This document shows positions 1 to 6,021 of a stretch of DNA of 7,338 bases, piece by piece. Origin of the DNA: Amphiplicatus sp046296195 (GTDB lineage: Bacteria; Pseudomonadota; Alphaproteobacteria; Caulobacterales; Parvularculaceae). A program made the translations under genes and the position numbers. The notes under the pieces are model-generated. The model saw only the letters and a program-made list of their open reading frames with translations, did not search any database and was not told the DNA's origin. The first letter of the stretch is position 1. Each line of letters begins with the position of its first letter. The stretch is taken from assembly GCA_046296195.1 (NCBI GenBank), contig JBKBLR010000065.1:1-7338 (forward strand), written 5' to 3'.

Positions 1-952
1 GGTCCCACTGAACCGCCAGCCCCGGCACGGCGAGCGCCGGCGAGCCTTCGCTCGTCGTCTTCACAGCGTAGGTCGCGCCGGGAAGGATGCCAGCGCCGCC
101 GGCGAAACTCGCCTCGATTCTCAGCGTGCGGCTGACGGGGTCGATGCGGCTGTCGATCGCCGACACGGCGCCGGTGAGGACGGCGCCGGGCGCGCCGGCA
201 AGACGCGCCTCGACAGGCTGGCCGATCTTGATTGACGCCGCGCTTTCCTGCGGCGCGGTGAATTCGATGACGAGCGAGGACGGATCGTCGATCGTCGTCA
301 CCTGGTCGCCGACGCGAAGATAATCGCCGCGCTGGATGGTGGTGAGGCCGATGACGCCGTCAAAGGGCGCTCGGATCGTCCGCTGCGACAAGGCAAATTC
401 CGCCGCACGCAGATCGGCTTCGGCGGCGCGGTATTGATTATAGGCGCTGTCCGCCTCAAGCCGCGAGGCCGCGTCTTCAGCAGCGAGCGCCGCGAACCGT
501 TCGGCATTGGCTTTCGCCGCCGGAAACTGCGCGCGGGCGCGGGCAAGCGCGATGCGCTGGGCCTCGTCGTCGAGGCGCAGGAGAACATCGCCTGCTTTCA
601 CCTGCTTGCCGGCGGCGATCTCGACCGCGATCACAAGGCCGGCCGTCTCGGAGACGAGTGTCGCGGCCTTCGAGGAGCGGGCCGAGCCGATCGCCTCGAT
701 CGTGCGGCCGACCGTCGCCGGCTCGACCGTCGCGAGGGTGACCGCCGGCGCCATGCCGCCGCGTGCGAAGGCTGGGGGACCTCCGCCGGCCGGACCGCCG
801 CCCGGCGGCCCGCCGGCGCGCGGACCACCCGCGCCAGCGGCCGGACTGGCCGGGACCTCGGCCGGTTTCGACGCCAGGATGACCCCGACCGCAAGGGCGC
901 CGAGCGCCGCACCCGCCGCCGCACCAGCCAGAAATGTGCGGGAAAGCGGCAT
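1..952 (-). CDS. RND-type efflux periplasmic adaptor (HlyD/AcrA membrane fusion protein), 3' end missing
   Basis: Adaptor that bridges an inner-membrane RND pump and an outer-membrane channel in the periplasm. Read on the minus strand, the frame is open from ATG at 952-950 to the window edge (317 codons, no stop), so the last part of the protein (I estimate roughly 70 residues) is off-window. Visible order: N-terminal hydrophobic anchor or signal (residues 6-27); a Gly/Pro/Ala-rich linker (about 38-66); first beta/lipoyl half (about 70-126, with VSETAGLV and GKQVKAGDVLLRLDD); a short alpha-helical hairpin (129-188); second lipoyl half with the diagnostic IRAPFDGVIG (193-202) and RGDYLRVGDQV; and the beta-barrel region with AIDSRIDPVSRTLRIEA (265-281), typical of MexA/AcrA-like adaptors. 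AGGAG at 961-965 lies 8 nt before the ATG, supporting this start. The pump gene is expected beyond the left edge. The substrate cannot be told from sequence. Family assignment is firm; the exact subfamily is inferred. Confidence 0.93.
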   Translation of the reverse strand, partial: MPLSRTFLAGAAAGAALGALAVGVILASKPAEVPASPAAGAGGPRAGGPPGGGPAGGGPPAFARGGMAPAVTLATVEPATVGRTIEAIGSARSSKAATLVSETAGLVIAVEIAAGKQVKAGDVLLRLDDEAQRIALARARAQFPAAKANAERFAALAAEDAASRLEADSAYNQYRAAEADLRAAEFALSQRTIRAPFDGVIGLTTIQRGDYLRVGDQVTTIDDPSSLVIEFTAPQESAASIKIGQPVEARLAGAPGAVLTGAVSAIDSRIDPVSRTLRIEASFAGGAGILPGATYAVKTTSEGSPALAVPGLAVQWD

Positions 953-960
953 CGATCGGG

Positions 961-965
961 CTCCT
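961..965 (-). promoter_or_regulatory. Ribosome binding site of the efflux adaptor
   Basis: AGGAG on the minus strand, 8 nt upstream of the ATG at 952-950. This is a near-ideal Shine-Dalgarno site and decides the start of the adaptor gene. Confidence 0.75.
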
Positions 966-990
966 GTCCGGCGGAGGGCTGGCGACGGGG

Positions 991-1036
991 GTTCAAGCAT
1001 CGTTGTATCGTGAACGACCTAAAAAATCCCAACGAA
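991..1036 (-). promoter_or_regulatory. Possible promoter/operator of the efflux adaptor
   Basis: On the minus strand TTGGGA is followed, after a 17-nt spacer, by GATACA, a weak sigma-70-like pair upstream of the adaptor start. Overlapping and just downstream is an imperfect inverted repeat whose outer arms GTTCA (991-995) and TGAAC (1011-1015) are symmetric about position 1003; 7 of 12 position pairs match. Efflux adaptor promoters are often controlled by TetR-family repressors binding such sites, so an operator here is plausible. No regulator gene is visible in the window. The assignment rests on weak matches only. Confidence 0.25.
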
Positions 1037-1164
1037 AGCAGCGATACGTTTCCGTCGCCGGCGCGGGATCACCCTTTTGTGAGGGCCTTTACGACAGCCG
1101 GCTGCAACTGGCTGGGGGCGTGGAGGCTTCAATGGTTCGCCAGTTGTACTGGTGCCGCTTGCGG

Positions 1165-2454
1165 GGACTTAAGCGGCGACAGCGAGCCGTTGAATTATGA
1201 TTCCCTTTAGGGATGAAGCAGCGCGGATTTATTGACGTTGATGAGCGGCTGAAGCGGGTCAGCGATTTGGGCGACTCGCTGGAGGCGATGGCGGCGGTGA
1301 TTGATTTCGAGGGGTTCCGGCCGATCCTTGACGAGGCGCTGAAGCGCTCGGACGGGTCGAAGGGCGGGCGGCCCGCCTTCGATCCGGTCATGATGTTCAA
1401 GGTGCTGATCCTTCAGGCGTTGAACGATCTCTCCGACGAGCGGGCGGAGTTCCTGATCACGGATCGCCTCAGCTACATGCGCTTTCTGGGGCTGGTGCTG
1501 GGCGACAAGGCACCGGACCGCAACACCATCTGGACGTTCCGCGAGGCGCTGAAACGCGCCGGCGTCATTGACGATCTGTTCGCGGCGTTCAATCGCGCGA
1601 TCACCCATTCGGGCTATCGCGCGACGCACGGCCAGATCGTCGATGCGAGCCTCATCGCCGCGCCCAGGCAGCACATGACCGATGAGGAGAAGGCCGCGAT
1701 CAAGGCGGGCAAGTCCGCCGACGAGATCTGGGATAACCCGCATAAGGCGGCCCAGAAAGGTGAGACGCGGCGCGCCATCGGTCCGAGCGCTGCGTCGAAC
1801 GATGCGCGCTGGACGATCAAATATTCGAAGAAAAAGGACACGGCGCCACAGGGCCAGGTCGACATCGCGATCCCGACCTTCGGCTACAAGTCGCACGTGA
1901 TGACCGATCGCGCCCACGGCTTCATCCGCGCCTTCAAGGTGACGGACGCGGCAAGGCATGACGGCGCGCAGCTGAAGGACATTGTGCGCACGGACATCAT
2001 GGCGGCGGGCGTTTGGGCCGATACGGCCTATCGCTCGCAGGCGAACGAGCAATGGCTCGCTCGCCACGGCCTTTCCTCGCACATCCATCGCCGAAAGCCG
2101 AAGGGACGACCGATGCCGGAAAATATCCGGCGCGGCAACAGGGCGATGTGGAAGGTCCGCGCCTTCGTCGAACACGTCTTCGCCGATCAGAAGCATCGCA
2201 TGGGGGTCAAGGTCAGGACCATCGGCCTCGCCCGCGCCAAGATCAAAATCGGCCTCGCCAACATCGCCTACAATATGCGCCGCTTCGTCTTTCACCGCCG
2301 ACAGGCGGCAGCGTCCGCATGATCAAGAGGCCAAAACGCCGCCTCCGCGCAGATCAGAACACCGACGAAATGACGGTGTCACCGGCGGATGTCGATCGGC
2401 CAAACCATACCGCCAACATCAACCCCGAATTTCAGGGGGTTGTTGGAGGTGTCC
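1165..2454 (+). mobile_element. IS5-family insertion sequence (approximate limits)
   Basis: A single intact IS5-type transposase gene with short flanks. The right limit is a guess from the segment ending GGAGGTGTCC at 2454, which resembles the ends I recall for related alphaproteobacterial IS5 elements. The left limit (GGAC at 1165) was chosen only because it faintly mirrors that end and lies 48 nt before the transposase ATG. The two ends do not form a convincing terminal inverted repeat, and no 4-bp target duplication of the YTAR type is visible at these limits. Treat the core 1213-2322 as certain and the ends as unresolved. The element sits between the adaptor gene and the four-gene cluster without interrupting any recognisable reading frame. 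Confidence 0.45.
1213..2322 (+). CDS. IS5-family DDE transposase, full length
   Basis: Cut-and-paste transposase acting on the ends of its own element. The 369 residues are slightly longer than the classic IS5 protein but usual for this alphaproteobacterial branch. An N-terminal DUF772-like helical region (about 30-115) contains GGRPAFDPVMMFKVLILQ and LSDERAEFLITDRLSYMRFLG. It is followed by the DDE fold: first aspartate D144 in IVDASLI, second D270 in WADTAYRS, glutamate E320 in FVEHVFADQKHRM, with R316 and K327 placed as in the IS4/IS5 R-(3)-E-(6)-K signature. The insertion between the first two acidic residues (150-215) is charged and lysine-rich. All three catalytic residues are present and the frame is unbroken, so the element may be active. 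The ATG at 1213 is immediately preceded by AGGG, too close for a standard ribosome site, so expression is probably weak, as is common for IS elements. Confidence 0.95.
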   Translation: MKQRGFIDVDERLKRVSDLGDSLEAMAAVIDFEGFRPILDEALKRSDGSKGGRPAFDPVMMFKVLILQALNDLSDERAEFLITDRLSYMRFLGLVLGDKAPDRNTIWTFREALKRAGVIDDLFAAFNRAITHSGYRATHGQIVDASLIAAPRQHMTDEEKAAIKAGKSADEIWDNPHKAAQKGETRRAIGPSAASNDARWTIKYSKKKDTAPQGQVDIAIPTFGYKSHVMTDRAHGFIRAFKVTDAARHDGAQLKDIVRTDIMAAGVWADTAYRSQANEQWLARHGLSSHIHRRKPKGRPMPENIRRGNRAMWKVRAFVEHVFADQKHRMGVKVRTIGLARAKIKIGLANIAYNMRRFVFHRRQAAASA

Positions 2455-2609
2455 AGGTTATCACGACGGGCCGCGACAGTCTTGGCCACGAGTTGGTCAC
2501 GACCGCTCAGGTTCTGCATATCTCTGTCCGGGTTGGCCCAAATCTGTCGTTGAGCGTGCGTGAAAGGTTTGGCGGGAATTCGCCGCAATGCAACAAGGGC
2601 GGCACAGAC

Positions 2610-2624
2610 CCGGCTAGAAGCCGG
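2610..2624. repeat. Small perfect inverted repeat (hairpin), no T-tract
   Basis: CCGGCT-aga-AGCCGG: a 6-bp perfect stem with a 3-nt loop. No run of T follows on either strand, so it does not look like a standard intrinsic terminator. It could be an RNA hairpin, a degraded terminator, or chance in GC-rich DNA. Confidence 0.4.
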
Positions 2625-2698
2625 AAGACCGCGAAAACGGACATCTCTTGCCCGCGAAACTCTGGAACAATGAACTTGCACGGACCGTCAGCACGCGC

Positions 2699-2727
2699 GT
2701 GACATGTGCCCGGACGAATGGCATATT
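2699..2727 (+). promoter_or_regulatory. Candidate sigma-70-like promoter for the four-gene operon
   Basis: GTGACA (2699-2704; five of six match TTGACA), an exact 17-nt spacer, then CATATT (2722-2727; four of six match TATAAT). Transcription would start near 2734, leaving a leader of about 79 nt before the GTG at 2813. It is the best such pair I found in the gene-free stretch, though chance matches of this quality occur. Confidence 0.4.
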
Positions 2728-2812
2728 TTGCACCGTGCTCGAGCGAGGTAGCCGAGAGTTCTAACTGTTTTCGAGTCGCCCGGCCGCTCGCCGCCACATT
2801 CGGGAACTTGAG

Positions 2813-5263
2813 GTGAAATCTCAGGGGGGCGTCAATTTTGCAGTCGCCGCTGTCGCCCTGGCGCTCGGCGCCTGTAGCGGCGCTGGCGAGGGCGCCGACG
2901 AAGTCGCCGCGCGCATCGCCTCTGATGCAAAGGGCGCCGTCGCCAGGCGCGGCATTCCTCCGGTGATCGGAGTCGACCTGAAGGTAGCCTCGGTTTCGCT
3001 AGAGCCGACGGGCGCTGTCCTTGTCGAGCAGAACTTCTGCATATTCAAGGACGCGCTTGGCCCATGCGCGGGCGGCGATGGCTGGAGGCGCTTTGAGATC
3101 CGCATTGATCCCGAAAAGGTCGATGCGGAATCGATCGGTCTCGACAAGGTCGCGCCTGGCTGGGGCGACGGCCTGATGGTGGTTTTGCCATGCCGCAAGG
3201 ACAGCGACTGCATTGAGGGGCCGGGCGAGCCCGACAAGGATCTCGCGCCGGGGGATTTCATTAATCACTACCTCGCCAGCGCGGCTGCCGAAATGTGGGC
3301 CAAGCAGGTGATCTCCTCCCGCCATGGCACAGACAACAATATCGACCCTTGGGCAAAGTCCGACCCGTTTAAGTTGCCCGACCAGGACTACATGCGGCTG
3401 TTCGAGGCGGCCTCGCCTGAGAGCGGTCCCGCCGCCCTTCCGTGCTCATCGCAAAAAGCCTGCGTGCACATAACGAAGAACGCCAAGCGCCTGATCGCCG
3501 CTGCGATAAAACGCAAAGCCGTCATCAGGCGCGCGTCGGTCGATCCTGACACGCTCCCCCCAACCGTCAAGCCATCCGTCAACCTTACCGATCTCGCGAA
3601 AAACATCGCAAAGGACGAAATGCTGTCGCGCACCGATGCCGAGATCGATGCGCGGCGCCGGGCTGGGCCGGAGCCGCTTGAGCCCGTTGACATCGATGTG
3701 ATGGCAAAGCCGGCGCCGCGCGACAAAGGCAAGCCGGGGCCGGACGTCCCGCTGGAATCGCCGCGCGACCACTCCGTCCCCGCGCCCGTCCACGAGTCAA
3801 GGCCCTGTTACGGCTGGGATTGCATTGACGCATCCGCCGAAACGCTCTCCGAGATCCTCGCGAAGATCGAGAAGAATCGAAACGAAATTGCAAAGCAGTT
3901 CGGTGAACTGATCTGGGGCGGTGTGGCGGACATTGCGGCGGATGGCGGGACTGCGCTACGCCGCCTGCGCTCGACCAACGCAAGACTTGGCGAGGATGGG
4001 GCGCTGATCGTCAGCCGGACCATCTGCAAGGCGCTGCTCGCCCCACATGTCGATCAGTCAAAAGAATGCGCCGGCGCCGGCACGGCGCAGACCTATGACC
4101 TCCGCATCGACCTGAAACAGGTGAAACCGGCTACCGTGCGCATCCGGATGGGCGAGTCTAGTCTCGGCGAGTCCGGCGCGTGGATCGTCGCCGATTGCGC
4201 TGGACCGGGTCCCTGCGCGGTCTTCGCGGGCGCCGAGCCGCCAAAGCCGATCGCCGTCAGCATCGGCGATGATCCGGTTCCGGCGATCCGCATTCCTTGC
4301 GACGTCAAGCGCTGCCCGGAAGCGGCGGCGTCATTGAAACTGCTCGCCGGCGGTGGGCGCAGCGAACCGCCGCCTTCATCGCGCGGCGACGCTGATCGCC
4401 GCAATCAATCGCCGCGCGGCGGATCGGCCGACGAAATCCTCGCTCGCGTCAATGCGGCGATCAAGGGCCGTTATATTCTCTTCACGGCGAACTTCGGCAA
4501 AGAACTACGCGGTCAATATATGGCGCCAGCTTTCTTCCTAAAGGACGGCGCTTTGGCGTCTGAACGCGCGGGAGGCGCTCTGCCTTACGCCATCGATCTG
4601 ACGAAGCTCGGCGCCGACAGCGTTGGAACGATAACTCAAGATGATGGAGGCGCGGAATTCTACTTCCTTCGGGACTCCGACCCGCCGGGCGAGTCCTTCT
4701 TTGTCCATCTTCAGGCGGAAGGCGTCCTGCCTTTTCCGCAGGGCGGCCAGTTCATCTTGCAGGGCGAATATGGCATTTATCCCCCCGATGACGCGACAGG
4801 CCCGAAGAGCGGCGTCAAACTCACCGACATCCCGAAGAGCGGCGTCAAACTCACCGACATCACGTTCGAATGTGGAACGAAGGCGGCGTGCGAGGCATTC
4901 GCGGATGATCTGCGCGCGCTGATCGACGCCGTGAACGCCGCGCGCGCCTATGGCGTCGACATCGCCGGGCGCTGGGAGCTTTACGCGCCCTCGCCCGCAG
5001 GCGGCTTTTCCCGCTGGGTGCTCGATTTCAGACGCGACGGCTCTTATGTTTTCACCGATGAATCGAACGGCGCGAGCCATGCGGGGCGCTATAATTCCTC
5101 CGCTGGCAAATGGTCTTTGTCCGGAAAATGGACAAAGAACCCGATTCTCGCGCCGGGGACGCCTTTCGCCGATGACGGCGCCTATAGCCTGATCGCCGCC
5201 GATACGCTCGTACTCAAGGGCCGCTACGGCGCGGGCGTCTGGCGCAAGGCGGCGGATCGCTAG
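2813..5263 (+). CDS. Large modular lipoprotein with three cysteine-paired repeats and a lipocalin-like C-terminus, function unknown
   Basis: No named family recognised. The GTG start gives a lipoprotein signal: Lys2, hydrophobic core 9-19, lipobox LGAC with acylated Cys21, so the 816-residue protein is probably membrane-anchored facing the periplasm or outside. An in-frame TAA at 2762 limits upstream starts, and the Shine-Dalgarno match is poor. Three diverged modules follow, each opening with a helix of the style ADEVAARI / AETLSEILAKI / ADEILARVNAAI (about 28, 342, 539), then beta-rich sequence (FEIRID 94, YDLRID 428, YAIDL 592), and closing with a cysteine pair plus helix (C211/C217, C496/C501, C687/C693). 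Further pairs are C76/C85 and C127/C133 in module 1, C405/C419 and C462/C468 in module 2. A charged Pro-rich linker (240-340) contains PCYGWDC. Residues 716-812 (GRWELY ... GVWRKA) look like a lipocalin-type beta-barrel. First gene of a probable operon. Module and fold assignments are inference. Confidence 0.85.
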   Translation: MKSQGGVNFAVAAVALALGACSGAGEGADEVAARIASDAKGAVARRGIPPVIGVDLKVASVSLEPTGAVLVEQNFCIFKDALGPCAGGDGWRRFEIRIDPEKVDAESIGLDKVAPGWGDGLMVVLPCRKDSDCIEGPGEPDKDLAPGDFINHYLASAAAEMWAKQVISSRHGTDNNIDPWAKSDPFKLPDQDYMRLFEAASPESGPAALPCSSQKACVHITKNAKRLIAAAIKRKAVIRRASVDPDTLPPTVKPSVNLTDLAKNIAKDEMLSRTDAEIDARRRAGPEPLEPVDIDVMAKPAPRDKGKPGPDVPLESPRDHSVPAPVHESRPCYGWDCIDASAETLSEILAKIEKNRNEIAKQFGELIWGGVADIAADGGTALRRLRSTNARLGEDGALIVSRTICKALLAPHVDQSKECAGAGTAQTYDLRIDLKQVKPATVRIRMGESSLGESGAWIVADCAGPGPCAVFAGAEPPKPIAVSIGDDPVPAIRIPCDVKRCPEAAASLKLLAGGGRSEPPPSSRGDADRRNQSPRGGSADEILARVNAAIKGRYILFTANFGKELRGQYMAPAFFLKDGALASERAGGALPYAIDLTKLGADSVGTITQDDGGAEFYFLRDSDPPGESFFVHLQAEGVLPFPQGGQFILQGEYGIYPPDDATGPKSGVKLTDIPKSGVKLTDITFECGTKAACEAFADDLRALIDAVNAARAYGVDIAGRWELYAPSPAGGFSRWVLDFRRDGSYVFTDESNGASHAGRYNSSAGKWSLSGKWTKNPILAPGTPFADDGAYSLIAADTLVLKGRYGAGVWRKAADR
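4801..4861 (+). repeat. Perfect in-frame 30-bp tandem duplication
   Basis: Bases 4801-4830 are repeated exactly at 4831-4860, with one further matching base at 4861. At protein level this gives PKSGVKLTDI twice (residues 664-673 and 674-683 of the lipoprotein), just before the last cysteine pair. Since 30 is a multiple of three, the frame is kept. The complete identity of the copies points to a recent slippage or unequal-exchange event. Confidence 0.97.
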
Positions 5264-5278
5264 GCTGCGCAAGAGGTT

Positions 5279-5284
5279 AGGAGG
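5279..5284 (+). promoter_or_regulatory. Strong ribosome binding site before the 78-residue membrane protein
   Basis: AGGAGG six bases upstream of the GTG at 5291. It is the strongest Shine-Dalgarno site of the cluster and the main support for translation of this small gene from GTG. Confidence 0.75.
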
Positions 5285-5290
5285 AGTGAC

Positions 5291-5527
5291 GTGAAACGTC
5301 GAGCGAGCGACATTCTGGCCTACGCTCTTATCCTCTATCTCTCGGTCGGGGCGTGGAACTGGTTCTTCGGTCCGAGAGGGAGCGCGGACGAGGCGATATG
5401 CGCCCATGCGAAGGGTTATTCGATCGACAGGAACGCCCTGTACAGAATCCTGTTCTGGCCCATCGACCTTTTCGGGCCGCCGCCCGCTTCCTGCCTCTAC
5501 CCCGGCAGGCCGGCGCAGATGCGATGA
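5291..5527 (+). CDS. Small single-span membrane protein, function unknown
   Basis: A 78-residue protein that I do not recognise. A GTG start is chosen because of the near-perfect AGGAGG at 5279-5284. Residues 2-4 are basic (KRR), followed by a hydrophobic span of about 8-26 (ILAYALILYLSVGAWNWFF), suggesting an N-in signal anchor with the C-terminal part outside the cytoplasm. The second half has two cysteines (C37, C68) that could pair, an aromatic stretch LYRILFWPIDLFG (50-62) that may lie against the membrane, and a Pro-rich tail. The gene starts 27 bp after the lipoprotein stop, and its TGA (5525-5527) overlaps the ATG of the next gene, so translational coupling is likely. Probably an accessory subunit of the same envelope assembly as its neighbours; that role is inferred only from position. 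Confidence 0.68.
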   Translation: MKRRASDILAYALILYLSVGAWNWFFGPRGSADEAICAHAKGYSIDRNALYRILFWPIDLFGPPPASCLYPGRPAQMR

Positions 5528-5982
5528 GGCGTTCGCCCGTGCCGTCAGGTGGAACGATTTTCACCGCTCTGAGGGCCTATCTCGCTGCGGCGGGTCTTGC
5601 CGGCCTGTGTCTCGGTCTTGCTTGGGCGGCCGCTCTTCATCTGATCGCCGCGCCCGATCCCGGTCCGCCTGCCCTGCGCGTCGTCGCGACGACGACGATA
5701 TCGACGATCATTCTTGCGGCGCTCCCTTCGATGGCGGCGGTGTTCGTGCTTCGTTGGCGGGCCGCGCCGCGCGGGCGTGGCGACGCAATCGCCGGCGCAA
5801 TCATCGCTCTCGTTCTGTCGGCCGTGGTCTGTGCGATGGTCGCCGGTTTTTTTGCGGACGGCTCGCGAGCCTTCGCTGCGTCGGGAACGCTATGCGTCGT
5901 TGCGGCGTTTTTCGTGGCGAATTGTGTTGCGGGCGCTTGCGCAGGCTATCTTTACCAGCGACTTGCGTTTCCAACGCCATAA
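5524..5982 (+). CDS. Four-helix integral membrane protein, function unknown
   Basis: A 152-residue membrane protein of no family I recognise. Hydrophobic spans are at about 18-42, 51-76, 88-110 and 117-145, so four transmembrane helices with both ends probably on the same side. The loop between spans 2 and 3 (RWRAAPRGRGD, about 77-87) is Arg-rich and therefore likely cytoplasmic. The open frame extends upstream to a possible ATG at 5353, but that part overlaps the previous gene in another frame. The ATG at 5524 makes the classic ATGA stop/start overlap and gives a clean protein starting MRRSPVP, so I take it as the start; there is no strong ribosome site, which fits coupling. Helices are Ala/Gly/Val-rich with no obvious charged catalytic or transport residues inside. 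It may be a membrane anchor or small-protein partner of the neighbouring exported proteins. Confidence 0.75.
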   Translation: MRRSPVPSGGTIFTALRAYLAAAGLAGLCLGLAWAAALHLIAAPDPGPPALRVVATTTISTIILAALPSMAAVFVLRWRAAPRGRGDAIAGAIIALVLSAVVCAMVAGFFADGSRAFAASGTLCVVAAFFVANCVAGACAGYLYQRLAFPTP

Positions 5983-6021
5983 CCTTAAGCGCGCTGATGA
6001 TCCGAAGCGAGAAGTGGTGAC

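Larger units (their letters stand above)
2323..2812. other. 490-bp stretch without a convincing gene
   Basis: The first ~130 bp probably belong to the right end of the insertion sequence. The remainder (about 2455-2812) contains only short frames on either strand that lack a ribosome site or a recognisable protein. It holds a perfect 6-bp hairpin (2610-2624) and, near its right end, a promoter candidate for the downstream operon (2699-2727). Confidence 0.6.

Noticed and set aside
1165..1196. Left terminal inverted repeat matching the GGAGGTGTCC right end
   Set aside because: Apart from GGAC the match is poor and needs gaps; no flanking target duplication. Kept only as an approximate boundary.
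434..1210. 258-codon plus-strand open frame across the adaptor gene and its upstream region
   Set aside because: Extremely Arg/Gly-rich product, opposite a clear efflux adaptor in the minus frame, with no plausible domain.
1207..2295. 362-codon open frame on the minus strand, antisense to the transposase
   Set aside because: It mirrors the transposase codons, is Arg/Asp/His-rich with no recognisable domain, and is the typical by-product of strong third-position G/C bias. The plus-strand protein has all catalytic residues.
2610..2624. Hairpin as an intrinsic terminator
   Set aside because: No T-run follows the stem on either strand, so it is listed only as a repeat.
2507..2797. 96-codon minus-strand frame in the gene-free stretch
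   Set aside because: No ribosome site before its start, mixed composition without domain or signal features, and it crosses the promoter candidate of the operon.
4538..5407. 289-codon minus-strand frame opposite the lipoprotein C-terminus
   Set aside because: Composition is of the antisense type. The plus strand encodes a consistent cysteine-paired and lipocalin-like sequence with a proper operon arrangement.
5353..5523. Upstream extension of the four-helix membrane protein to an ATG at 5353
   Set aside because: It overlaps the 78-residue gene in another frame, is Arg/Pro-rich and non-hydrophobic, and the ATGA overlap at 5524 gives a better start.
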